Assembly (NCBI GenBank): GCA_045107085.1
Contig: JBGCFT010000062.1
Location: forward strand, 1 to 63,989
Direction of reading: 5' to 3'
From: NORP309 sp045107085
GTDB lineage: Bacteria > Pseudomonadota > Gammaproteobacteria > Xanthomonadales > Marinicellaceae
Length of the DNA: 63,989 nucleotides
The position numbers were made by a program, and so were the translations under genes. Positions 56,501 through 63,989 of this stretch are shown here, piece after piece. The stretch's first letter is position 1, and every line of letters begins with the position of its first letter. Below the pieces are notes generated by a model. It saw only the letters and a list, made by a program, of their open reading frames with translations, made no database searches and had not been told where the DNA came from.

Positions 56501-57493
56501 TTATTCAAAAATACTTTTAGAAATATCATCGAGACCTGCTTCTTCTGCAGATTGATCAGCGAAATATGACGAACGCACTAAAGGACCGCTAGCTACATGA
56601 GTAAAACCCAGTGAATAACCGTATTCTTCAATGTCTTTAAACTCTTGAGGTGTCCAATAATACATTACAGGATGATGATGTTTAGTTGGCTGCAAATACT
56701 GACCAATGGTTATCATGTCTACATTATGCTCTGCTAAATCTCTTAAAGTTTCTTGTGCTTGTTCATATGTTTCTCCCAGACCGACCATAATGCCTGATTT
56801 GGTGAGCACTTCAGGATGATTTTCTTTAAATCGTTTGAGCAAAGTTAAGGACCACTGATAATCCGCTCCTGGCCTAACACTTTTATAATGGTGTGGAACT
56901 GTCTCTAAATTATGATTAAAAACATCCGGCAATTCTTTAGCGAGAATGTCTAATGCGACATCCATTCGTCCTTTACCTCGATAGTCTGGAGTTAAAATCT
57001 CTAATTTTATTCCTGGATTAGCGGCTCTAACAGCCTTTAAACAGTCAACATAATGTTGAGCTCCACCATCTTTTAAGTCATCTCTGTCAACTGAAGTAAT
57101 GACAACATACTTTAATCCCATTTCTGCAATTGTTTTAGCTAAATTTGCTGGCTCATTAACATCAACTGGTAGTGGTCTGCCATGCGCAACATCACAAAAA
57201 GAACAACGTCTTGTGCAGACTTCTCCTAGGATCATAAATGTTGCTGTGCCTTTGTTATAACATTCGTGGATATTAGGACAGGATGCCTCTTCACAAACTG
57301 TGACTAAAGCATTGCTACTGATTTTCTTTTTTAATTTTGCAACAGCATTTCCAACCGGCAATTTTACACGTATCCAATCTGGTTTTCTTAAGGTGGGTAC
57401 AGTGGTATCAAACCCTGCTCGGTTACGTTTAGTTTTGTCTTCGCCCAGTTGTTTTTTGCCCGGAACTATGGTTAATGGTATTGAATCAGTCAT
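56501..57493 (-). CDS. lipA: Lipoyl synthase
   Basis: 330 residues from the ATG at 57493; the in-frame TTG five codons earlier overlaps lipB and is less likely. A radical-SAM enzyme that inserts two sulfurs into protein-bound octanoyl groups. Both 4Fe-4S sets are visible: auxiliary Cys 67, 72 and 78, and SAM-cluster Cys 93, 97 and 100 (CTRRCSFC). The gene follows lipB with 1 nt between them. A C-terminal tail with SSYFAD is family-typical. Confidence 0.97.
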   Translation of the reverse strand: MTDSIPLTIVPGKKQLGEDKTKRNRAGFDTTVPTLRKPDWIRVKLPVGNAVAKLKKKISSNALVTVCEEASCPNIHECYNKGTATFMILGEVCTRRCSFCDVAHGRPLPVDVNEPANLAKTIAEMGLKYVVITSVDRDDLKDGGAQHYVDCLKAVRAANPGIKLEILTPDYRGKGRMDVALDILAKELPDVFNHNLETVPHHYKSVRPGADYQWSLTLLKRFKENHPEVLTKSGIMVGLGETYEQAQETLRDLAEHNVDMITIGQYLQPTKHHHPVMYYWTPQEFKDIEEYGYSLGFTHVASGPLVRSSYFADQSAEEAGLDDISKSIFE

Positions 57494-57494
57494 A

Positions 57495-58133
57495 TTAGGA
57501 TACTGCAATAAAATTTAAGTTTTGACATAATTGTTTGATTAAAATCTCCTGGACTTCCAAGAGCTCTACTTTATCGTTTGTGTGACTTAGTTGTGTTACC
57601 TCAAGTCCTGCATAACCACATGGATTAATTCTAGAAAAGGGTGATAAATCCATTCGAATATTAAAGGCCAAGCCATGAAATGTACAGCCTTTCCTTACTC
57701 TCAATCCAAGTGAAGCTATTTTTTTTCCATTTGTATAGACACCAGGTGCTTTTTCTTTTCTATTAGCTGAGACTCCATAATTTTCTAATGTATTAATTAG
57801 CGCTTGTTCAATACCAAAAACTAAAGCTTTTATGCCCATTTTATGACGCTTAAGATCAATGAGTGGATAAATGACTATTTGCCCTGGCCCATGATATGTC
57901 ACTTGCCCACCTCTATCGACTTGAATAATTGGAATGTCTTCTGCATTGAGTATGTGCTCTGCTTTTCCGGCTTGTCCTTGAGTAAAAACCGGTGGATGCT
58001 CTACCATCCATAATTCATCAGTAGTAGACTTATCTCTCTGATCAGTAAATTTTTGCATAGCGCGCCAAACAGGTTCGTAATCACACAAACCCATGTATTT
58101 CAGATTAATATCTGCAACGCTTACAGTGTCCAT
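57495..58133 (-). CDS. lipB: Octanoyltransferase
   Basis: 212 residues. Moves octanoate from acyl carrier protein to the lipoyl domains of dehydrogenase subunits, the step before LipA. The RGGQVTYHGPGQ segment (about 74-85), the catalytic lysine in KKIASLG and the thioester cysteine in INPCGYAG are present. The start overlaps the ybeD end by 13 nt. Confidence 0.97.
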   Translation of the reverse strand: MDTVSVADINLKYMGLCDYEPVWRAMQKFTDQRDKSTTDELWMVEHPPVFTQGQAGKAEHILNAEDIPIIQVDRGGQVTYHGPGQIVIYPLIDLKRHKMGIKALVFGIEQALINTLENYGVSANRKEKAPGVYTNGKKIASLGLRVRKGCTFHGLAFNIRMDLSPFSRINPCGYAGLEVTQLSHTNDKVELLEVQEILIKQLCQNLNFIAVS

Positions 58134-58435
58134 TTTACATCTTTGTGATTCTTTAATTCTGAATAAAGTTTTTCTAGATGCGCTCTTGATTCCACTTGAA
58201 CAGTTATCGTCACTGATTGGTATTTACCTGTTTTACTTTGATTGGTTCTTACGTTTTTTTGTGTAGTTTCAGGACAATATTTTTGGGCTATAAATAACAT
58301 TTCTTGAAGAAATTTATTGGTGTTTTCACCCATGGCTTTTACTGGATATTTACATGGAAAAACTAATCCTTCTGGTTTTTTTTCTTGATTATTTATTATA
58401 CTTTGAATATCTTTTGGATTGTTTTTATTCGTCAT
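58121..58435 (-). CDS. ybeD: DUF493 family protein YbeD
   Basis: About 104 residues. I take the last of three successive ATGs (58441, 58438, 58435) at the end of dacA; any of them works, and they form the alternate reading of dacA's Asp-rich tail. DUF493 is a small ferredoxin-like fold of unknown, possibly regulatory, function; E. coli YbeD sits in the same place between dacA and lipB. Confidence 0.85.
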   Translation of the reverse strand: MTNKNNPKDIQSIINNQEKKPEGLVFPCKYPVKAMGENTNKFLQEMLFIAQKYCPETTQKNVRTNQSKTGKYQSVTITVQVESRAHLEKLYSELKNHKDVKWTL

Positions 58436-59588
58436 CATCATCACCAAAAGATTTGAACCACAAGCCCATACCATCAGTTGTGCGTGTCCACCAACCACCT
58501 GATTCCAAGCTTTTTAAAGAAACCAATGGTTGAGAATCAATTAATTTATTTTCTAGTATAATATTTAAAGTACCAACAGTCTGGCCTTTACTAATTGGAG
58601 CCGTAATATAATTGGGCATATCAACTTTAGCTTGTAGATTTTTGTATTGTCCTCGTGGAATAGTAATATACAAATCGTTAGCCAATCCAAGGTCAACATC
58701 TTCATCATTGCCTTTCCATACTTCTATATTCACTCGTTTTTCATGTGCCTTATAAATTAAGTTTGTTTCAAAAAAACGAAAGCCGTAATTAAATAGTTTT
58801 TGTGTTTCATCAGCTCTGGATTTTTGAGATTCAGTGCCCATGACAACTGAAATAAGCCGCATTCCATTTCTTTTCGCTGTGGATACCAAACAATAACCTG
58901 CCGCCTCAGTGTGACCAGTTTTAAATCCATCAACATGTGGATCTCTCCACAGTAAGGTATTGCGGTTATGTTGAGTTATGTCATTGAAAGTGAATTCCTT
59001 TTCAGAAAAAAGTTTAAAATAATTTGGAAATTCAACTATTATCGCCTTGGCTAATCTTGCCGCATCTAAGGCTGTAATTTGATGGCCTGGTTCTGGCAGT
59101 CCGGTAGCATTTTTAAAATAAGAATGCGTCATGCCTATTTTTTTTGCGTGTTGATTCATAAGATCCGCAAATGTTTCCTCAGTTCCTGCGATATGTTCAG
59201 ACAATGCTACACAAGCATCATTTCCTGATTGAATAATCATGCCACGAAGTAAATCACCTATGGGTATTTTTTTATTCACTTCAATAAACATCTTTGAGCC
59301 ACCCGTTCTCCAGGCTTTTTCACTCACTGTCACTAAGTCAGTTTCTGCAAGATTACCAGATTTTAATTCTGAAAAAACCACGTAAGCTGTCATCAATTTG
59401 GTGATACTAGCTGGCTCAACTAGCTTATTAACATCATATTCTGCTAATAATGTCTCAGAATTAAAGTCCATCAGTATATAACTGTTGGCTTTAATAACTG
59501 GCGCTTTGGGTGTGCTGATAATTTGACTTTTAGCAGTCGTAAAAGCAAGTAAGAAAACGGGTATAATGATTAGTTGTATGATTTTCAT
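58425..59588 (-). CDS. dacA: D-alanyl-D-alanine carboxypeptidase (PBP5 type)
   Basis: 387 residues with a signal peptide (about 1-20). Catalytic motifs SITK (61-64), SGN (121-123) and KTG (223-225) are intact. A C-terminal beta-rich domain (about 285-370) ends in a membrane-associating segment (WWTRTTDGMGLWFKSF) and an acidic tail. Removes the terminal D-Ala from peptidoglycan stem peptides at the periplasmic face. First gene in the dacA-ybeD-lipB-lipA run. Confidence 0.96.
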   Translation of the reverse strand: MKIIQLIIIPVFLLAFTTAKSQIISTPKAPVIKANSYILMDFNSETLLAEYDVNKLVEPASITKLMTAYVVFSELKSGNLAETDLVTVSEKAWRTGGSKMFIEVNKKIPIGDLLRGMIIQSGNDACVALSEHIAGTEETFADLMNQHAKKIGMTHSYFKNATGLPEPGHQITALDAARLAKAIIVEFPNYFKLFSEKEFTFNDITQHNRNTLLWRDPHVDGFKTGHTEAAGYCLVSTAKRNGMRLISVVMGTESQKSRADETQKLFNYGFRFFETNLIYKAHEKRVNIEVWKGNDEDVDLGLANDLYITIPRGQYKNLQAKVDMPNYITAPISKGQTVGTLNIILENKLIDSQPLVSLKSLESGGWWTRTTDGMGLWFKSFGDDDDE

Positions 59589-59647
59589 TTAATTAATGTT
59601 TGGTATATTAGATGTATGTAAAGGTATGTGTAGGTGAATTATTTTTT

Positions 59648-60937
59648 TTAAAGTCTAAAGATTAATTCAGCAGTTAATCCGCTTGTATCATTTTTATGAA
59701 TTATAACATTCCAATTATACAATTCACACAGTCTTTTGACTATAGCTAAGCCCAAACCAGATCCTTTTGCTGTAACTGAATCACTTCTGTAATGTCTATC
59801 AAATAATTTAGGCAGTTCTTCATCTGTTACTCCACTGCCTTGATCTATGACCAATACTCTGTCCTCTCTGAGAATAATTTGAATAGAGCCTTGTGGTGTA
59901 TACTTAATAGCATTACCTATTAAATTACTTAAAGCAACTGAAACTACAGCAGATGGTGCTTTGACTTGTAACCAATCATCTTCAATTATTTCAACCTGTA
60001 ATTTTTTTAGTTTTATAGTGGCTGAAAAATTTTCAACAATGCCTTTAATTATCTGTCCGACTTGTGTCCTTTTTAAATCTTTTTCAGTTTTTTGTTCTTT
60101 TCGTGCCAATAATAACAGGGTCTCTGTCAGTTCCGCTGACTGTTTAACAGCCCGTTCAATTCGACTCAATCTCAATTTTGTTTTATCGCTGATATCATCT
60201 TGTGCCATTATTAATTCAGTTGTGCTGGTTATAATAGCTAATGGTGTTCTGAGTTCGTGACTGACATCAGCATTAAACTCTTTATCTCGATTCACAAACT
60301 CTGTTAACTGCAGAGCATAATCGTCTAGTGCTTGTGCCAATTGTCCAACTTCATCATCAGAAAAATGAACAGCTAATTGCTGTGGTTTTGTGCTCTGTTT
60401 TTTTACCATTGAAGAAAGTAAGCTCAAAGGTTTTAGAATCTTTTTAGAAGCGATAATAGCTAAAAAATAAGCAATTATGGTAAATAATACTAAAATACCA
60501 GCCAATGATGAATACACCAATCTATTTTCATTTTTAGGAGTAGTCACATCAAATATCACATATCCCCAAACTTCTTTACCATCAACAATATGACGCTTAT
60601 TTACTGCTACTTTTAATTGCCTTCCATCTTCTGTTAAATCATGAATTCCATCTTCTAAATCTGCATAACTCAATGGAAGAGATAAAGGTAATTTTTCTGG
60701 ATAAGTGAGCAATGCTTTTACATTTGAAGCAATGGGTTCTCCTTGCGTGCCTTGAGGATCTTTAGAGAACTTATCCATGTACTCATCTAAATCTGCTTTA
60801 ATTGATTCACCAATTAAATTAGTACTTAAATTTTGACGAATTGTGAGTGCAGTGGAAGCAAATAATGCGCCCAATAATGTACTGAGCGCAAGAAATGCAA
60901 CAATAATTCGATTTTTTAATCTATTGCGAAACTTCAT
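59648..60937 (-). CDS. Sensor histidine kinase
   Basis: 429 residues: two membrane helices (about 10-30 and 143-163) around a periplasmic sensor of about 110 residues, HAMP, H-box with H227 (SHELRTPLA), N-box (NLIGNAIKYT), and G-boxes (DQGSGV, GSGLGLAIV). Overlaps the regulator gene by 17 nt. The ligand is unknown; it stands next to dacA, but a 59-bp gap and no shared motif leave it uncertain whether the system responds to the cell wall. Confidence 0.92.
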   Translation of the reverse strand: MKFRNRLKNRIIVAFLALSTLLGALFASTALTIRQNLSTNLIGESIKADLDEYMDKFSKDPQGTQGEPIASNVKALLTYPEKLPLSLPLSYADLEDGIHDLTEDGRQLKVAVNKRHIVDGKEVWGYVIFDVTTPKNENRLVYSSLAGILVLFTIIAYFLAIIASKKILKPLSLLSSMVKKQSTKPQQLAVHFSDDEVGQLAQALDDYALQLTEFVNRDKEFNADVSHELRTPLAIITSTTELIMAQDDISDKTKLRLSRIERAVKQSAELTETLLLLARKEQKTEKDLKRTQVGQIIKGIVENFSATIKLKKLQVEIIEDDWLQVKAPSAVVSVALSNLIGNAIKYTPQGSIQIILREDRVLVIDQGSGVTDEELPKLFDRHYRSDSVTAKGSGLGLAIVKRLCELYNWNVIIHKNDTSGLTAELIFRL

Positions 60938-61607
60938 CCAAATCTGCTATACGATAGCCAATACCATGCCTTGTATGAATTAATGGTTTATCAAAGGGTT
61001 TGTCTATGGTGGCTCTTAACCCATGTATATGTACTCTTAATGAATCGCTGTCAGGCATTTCTTCGCCCCACACTTTAAGCTCTAATTCATGTCTGGGAAC
61101 TACCCAAGGCGAAGCCTCCATCAGACGTTTAAGTAATTTTAAACCAGTTGGATTCATTTCCAATGGAATTCCCGCTCTTTTTACCAATAAAGTATTGGTA
61201 TCATATTCTAAGTCATCAACTATGAGTACTTTTTCTGCGTTATTACTGCGCCGGTTGGATAAAACTGTAATGCGGGCCTCTAATTCTTGTAATGCAAATG
61301 GTTTAACCATGTAGTCATCAGCACCATATTCAAAACCTTTAAGTTTTTGCTCTAACCTGTCTCTTGCTGTTAACATTAAAACGGGAGTATTTTTGTCTGC
61401 TTCTTTTCTGAGTTTTTTGCAAACATCCAACCCATCCATGCCGGGTAACATTAAATCTAGAATAATAACATCAAAATCATTGGTCACTGCAAAATGCAAT
61501 CCTGTTATACCATCTGCCGCATAATCCACTATGTGGCCTTTGTCTTCAAAATAATCTACAATATTTGCAGCTATATCTGTGTTGTCTTCAATTACTAATA
61601 TTTTCAT
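60921..61607 (-). CDS. OmpR-family response regulator
   Basis: 228 residues: receiver (phospho-acceptor D51 in VIILDLMLPG, acidic pair E7-D8) and OmpR/PhoB-type winged helix (about 130-222). Partner of the kinase encoded downstream with overlap. A possible structured leader lies upstream at 61725-61834. Confidence 0.93.
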   Translation of the reverse strand: MKILVIEDNTDIAANIVDYFEDKGHIVDYAADGITGLHFAVTNDFDVIILDLMLPGMDGLDVCKKLRKEADKNTPVLMLTARDRLEQKLKGFEYGADDYMVKPFALQELEARITVLSNRRSNNAEKVLIVDDLEYDTNTLLVKRAGIPLEMNPTGLKLLKRLMEASPWVVPRHELELKVWGEEMPDSDSLRVHIHGLRATIDKPFDKPLIHTRHGIGYRIADLDEVSQ

Positions 61608-61724
61608 TTTTATCCTTTATTGGTTCGTTTTTTATTGTATCTATGAAACTATGATAATTTTTTCAATTGCTTTATCCACATATTGGTCTCTTACATCACA
61701 TATGTGTTTAGGCTAAATTTAAGT

Positions 61725-61763
61725 AAAAAAAAACCCAAGACAAGCTCTCACAAATCTTGGGTT
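61725..61763 (-). terminator. Intrinsic terminator on the minus strand
   Basis: Read on the minus strand: AACCCAAGA, a 14-nt loop, TCTTGGGTT, then a run of nine T. No gene ends here on that strand, so it ends either a small RNA or a leader ahead of the regulator gene. Confidence 0.7.
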
Positions 61764-61834
61764 AAAATAGATGCTATATATTTTGTTCGTAATCTTGGGT
61801 TCCAAGCACCTGTATCTAACTTAACTTGGTTCCC
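61725..61834 (-). ncRNA. Candidate small RNA or regulator-gene leader
   Basis: Minus-strand element of about 110 nt. Its 5' part can fold as GGG-AA-CCAAG paired to CTTGG-AA-CCC (61825-61834 with 61797-61806), a stem with a symmetric A/A internal loop. The 3' part is the terminator hairpin. A second copy of the terminator's upstream arm (AACCCAAGATT) lies at the base of the first stem, so it could compete for the terminator's other arm. No known family was recognised. A TATAAC about 20 nt upstream is a weak -10 candidate. Confidence 0.45.
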
Positions 61835-61983
61835 ATTGTACTAACATTTCTGTTATAGTTTCGTTAAAATTTGTTAATGATTTCGTTAATTCTAATATTT
61901 TATCTATTTTTTAGCATTTATTAGCATTAAATTTAACTTAATATAAACTAACTTTGTTTTTTTAAATTAATTATATTTTAATT

Positions 61984-62520
61984 ATGATCCGTTTTACTAT
62001 TATTTTTATTGTTTTGATACTTGGTCTTTTTGCCTTAGAACTTTATCAGCCCATAAATAATGCTGTTATTGTTCCTTTTACTGGCATTCTTGCTCAAGTG
62101 AGCACATTCATCATGCAATTATTTGATTCAGATGTAGTAGCGAATGGTGTCATCATTTCAAGTAAAAGCAATACATCTAATGCCGTCAAAATTGCAGCTG
62201 GTTGTAATGGGGTTGAAGCAGTCATAATACTATTTGCAGCGATATTTGCCTTTCCTTCAAAATTCGAACATAAAATATATGGCTTTATTATTGGATTTTT
62301 TGGCATACAAATTCTCAATGTAGTAAGGATAATCTCTTTATATTATTTATTACAATGGGATAAAAATTGGTTTGATTGGTTTCATTTATACTTATGGCAA
62401 GCCCTTATTATATTAGATGCTTTGGTTCTATGGCTATTATGGTTACGATACCTTCCTAAAACCGATCAGGATGAGCAAAATTTGAATGATAAAATCATTG
62501 AGAAAGTAGTTAATGTATAA
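61984..62520 (+). CDS. xrtH: Exosortase H
   Basis: 178 residues with about five membrane helices. The exosortase triad is visible: C74 in AAGCNGVEA, R115 in LNVVRII and H134 in DWFHLYLW. The short length and the C-terminal acidic tail match exosortase H, which cleaves proteins that end in an IPTLxxWG-type tail (family knowledge). No such substrate is encoded in the window. Standing alone, it has no EPS-type partner genes; the family is found in a limited set of proteobacteria. Confidence 0.88.
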   Translation: MIRFTIIFIVLILGLFALELYQPINNAVIVPFTGILAQVSTFIMQLFDSDVVANGVIISSKSNTSNAVKIAAGCNGVEAVIILFAAIFAFPSKFEHKIYGFIIGFFGIQILNVVRIISLYYLLQWDKNWFDWFHLYLWQALIILDALVLWLLWLRYLPKTDQDEQNLNDKIIEKVVNV

Positions 62521-62521
62521 T

Positions 62522-62830
62522 TTATATCTTTATTCTAAATGTTATAACCTGCCACCACATGACCCAGTCACCGATAAAACTATACAATGGATAGGTAAAA
62601 GTAGCTGGCCTATTTTTTTCAAATACAAAATGCCCTACCCAAGCAAACCCATAACCTATTACTGGCAATAACCATAACAATATAAATTGTGATGTTATTA
62701 AAGAATAAATTAGTACAACCAATAGCAAGGTTGTTCCAACCACATGCATCAAACGACACCTAGAATCTTTGTGCTCATTTAAATAAAATGGATAGAATTC
62801 TTTAAAGCTTTTATATTTTTTTTCTGTCAT
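62522..62830 (-). CDS. DUF962 / Mpo1-like membrane protein
   Basis: 102 residues with two or three membrane segments and the conserved histidines of the family: H20 (FYLNEH), H29 (RLMHVVG) and H67 (WVGHFVFEKNRP). Yeast Mpo1 of this family is an iron-dependent dioxygenase acting on 2-hydroxy fatty acids; the same activity in this bacterium is inference. It converges on xrtH with 1 nt between the two stops. Confidence 0.88.
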   Translation of the reverse strand: MTEKKYKSFKEFYPFYLNEHKDSRCRLMHVVGTTLLLVVLIYSLITSQFILLWLLPVIGYGFAWVGHFVFEKNRPATFTYPLYSFIGDWVMWWQVITFRIKI

Positions 62831-62858
62831 TTAAATCGCCACTCAATCTATTAATTCT

Positions 62859-63281
62859 TTATTTTACCACTTTTAAGAAGCTTTTTTTGTGACTTTTTTT
62901 ATCGTCTGTAGATTTTATATTTTCTGATTTATTCTTTTTCTTTTTTGTGGTTTCTGGTGGATCAGGCAATTCATTGTTATCACCAAACATCATTCCTTGT
63001 CCATTCTCTCTGGCGTATATGGCCAATATGCTGTCTATTGGCACATAAATATTTTCACTGATGCCTGAAAATCTTGCATCAAATAGTATTCCCTCATCAA
63101 TCATCTCTAGATTTTGAGTGGCTCCATAAGAAACGTTAAGTACGACTTTGCCGTCTTTTGCTATGCCCGTTGGAATTTGAACTGATTCATGCTCTGAACT
63201 CACCAATATTAAAGGAGTACATTCATTATCACTAATCCATTCATGCAAGGCTCTAATTATGTATGGCTTTGAAGAATTCAT
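62859..63281 (-). CDS. sspB: ClpXP specificity-enhancing factor SspB
   Basis: 140 residues. SspB delivers ssrA-tagged proteins to ClpXP. N-terminal fold about 5-110 (KPYIIRALHEWISDN opening, FDARFSG), then a basic, variable linker and a short C-terminal hydrophobic tail (FLKVVK) that docks on ClpX. It follows sspA by 12 nt. Confidence 0.94.
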   Translation of the reverse strand: MNSSKPYIIRALHEWISDNECTPLILVSSEHESVQIPTGIAKDGKVVLNVSYGATQNLEMIDEGILFDARFSGISENIYVPIDSILAIYARENGQGMMFGDNNELPDPPETTKKKKNKSENIKSTDDKKSHKKSFLKVVK

Positions 63282-63293
63282 TATTGCAATTAA

Positions 63294-63929
63294 TTAGAAA
63301 TCAAAACGCATCTCGCGTTCTTGCTCTGATACACTTTGCTTAAATGAATCTTTTCTAAATATCATATGTGCATATGTTCTTATTGGTTTTGGTAGCTCTT
63401 CCCAATCTAATCCATAATGCTCTAATCTCCATAAAAAAGGAGCTAAGCAAGTATCGACTAGTGTCATTTCGTCACTTAAGAAAAATTTTGTTTCAGAAAA
63501 TAATTCAACTGAACCATGTAATTTTGCTGTCAATTCATTAATGGCGTGATCTTTTTCTTCTGTCGTTCCATTTTCTAACGCTGGTATATAACTTAACCAA
63601 TCTTTCTCAATTCTATAAGAATAAAGTCTTAACTTTGCTCTTGTAACTGGATCAGGTGGCATCAATGGAGGATGTGGATATCTCTCATCAAGATATTCAG
63701 TAATTACATTATTTCCATACAAAGCCAAATCTCTATCAACTACAGTTGGTGTTGAATGATAAGGGTTAATGTGTATTAAATCTTCTGGAGGGCTTAATGG
63801 ATCTACTTCAATGATATCTACACTACTGATATTTTTTGTTTTTAATAAAAATCTGATTCTATGTGAATCATACGAATCTGATACAGAATAAACAGATATT
63901 ATTGATCGGCCTCGGGCTGGAATTATCAC
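63294..63929 (-). CDS. sspA: Stringent starvation protein A
   Basis: 211 residues. SspA has a glutathione-transferase fold without transferase activity and binds RNA polymerase in starvation and acid stress. The N-terminal thioredoxin-like half and the helical C-terminal half are both seen. It starts with GTG, preceded by AAGGAGA at good spacing. In E. coli rplM and rpsI lie upstream; here only 60 bp remain before the window end, with no feature readable. Confidence 0.93.
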   Translation of the reverse strand: MIIPARGRSIISVYSVSDSYDSHRIRFLLKTKNISSVDIIEVDPLSPPEDLIHINPYHSTPTVVDRDLALYGNNVITEYLDERYPHPPLMPPDPVTRAKLRLYSYRIEKDWLSYIPALENGTTEEKDHAINELTAKLHGSVELFSETKFFLSDEMTLVDTCLAPFLWRLEHYGLDWEELPKPIRTYAHMIFRKDSFKQSVSEQEREMRFDF

Positions 63930-63989
63930 TAAATTAATCTCCTTAATAATAGGTTAAAGTGTCTAATTGGAACAAAAGGGGCGCATTAT

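Larger units (their letters stand above)
61608..61983. other. 376-bp gap between the regulator gene and xrtH
   Basis: No coding frame. It carries the candidate RNA listed separately, a 10-bp palindrome CACATATGTG at 61697-61706 that may be an operator, and AT-rich stretches around 61900-61980 that should hold the xrtH promoter. Confidence 0.5.

Noticed and set aside
63946..63975. TTGTTC-N18-TATTAT ahead of sspA
   Set aside because: The transcript would start inside the ribosome site of sspA.

Overview
The window is AT-rich DNA from a gammaproteobacterium. The evidence is gene order: lptD-surA-pdxA-rsmA, tRNA-fMet-rimP-nusA-infB-rbfA-truB, dacA-ybeD-lipB-lipA and sspA-sspB are all arranged as in Escherichia coli and relatives. 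The low GC content, TonB-dependent receptors, secreted peptidases, exosortase H and the marine-type dedicated sortase genes suggest a free-living aquatic, protein-degrading lineage. A Marinicella-like member of the Xanthomonadales side of the class is a plausible guess from the sequence alone, not a demonstrated placement. No insertion sequence, prophage, CRISPR array or rRNA was seen.

Layout. 0-5.5 kb: end of an FmdB-type zinc-ribbon gene, then the outer-membrane biogenesis operon lptD-surA-pdxA-rsmA on the minus strand. 5.7-9.2 kb: a YegP-like protein, a methyltransferase, and a TRAP transporter pair (dctQ/dctM type) translationally coupled to a secreted M48 peptidase. 9.3-16.2 kb: an AT-rich gap, a 1108-residue secreted BNR/PKD/PPC/P-domain protein, a PLP-dependent dehydratase and acs. 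16.3-22.0 kb: a two-component pair that looks like the dedicated regulators of the proteobacterial sortase system (PdsR/PdsS), followed by a membrane diguanylate cyclase with a sensor propeller. 22.2-33.3 kb: two TonB-dependent receptors, an SGNH hydrolase, a DUF4442 thioesterase-like protein, PepQ and an S9 peptidase, which together look like a peptide or ester scavenging region. 33.4-37.7 kb: the VIT/VWA sortase substrate, its sortase, and a DUF4407 membrane coiled-coil protein. 37.8-43.9 kb: initiator tRNA and the transcription/translation operon. 44.0-50.0 kb: a polysaccharide export and glycosyltransferase cluster on the minus strand. 50.1-52.5 kb: SDR, cupin, CAP-domain and gamma-carbonic-anhydrase-like genes. 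52.5-56.4 kb: two DUF697-type GTPases that overlap, an EF-hand protein, and thiamine diphosphokinase. 56.5-61.6 kb: lipoate operon with PBP5, and a second two-component system. 61.6-64.0 kb: a structured RNA-like intergenic region, exosortase H, a DUF962/Mpo1-like protein, sspB and sspA.

The most interesting points are these. The dedicated Gram-negative sortase system is complete for substrate, sortase, sensor and regulator, but is split into two loci 14.5 kb apart, and its sorting signal is YPQTA rather than LPxTG. A second, unrelated C-terminal sorting enzyme, exosortase H, lies in the same window. Upstream of the second two-component system there is a minus-strand intergenic element with an intrinsic terminator, a duplicated terminator arm and a further symmetric hairpin, which could be a small RNA or a leader attenuator. 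The tandem GTPases overlap by 101 nt.

All functional calls rest on motifs and family knowledge read by eye; no database search was run. Where I moved a start codon, the reason is given in the entry.
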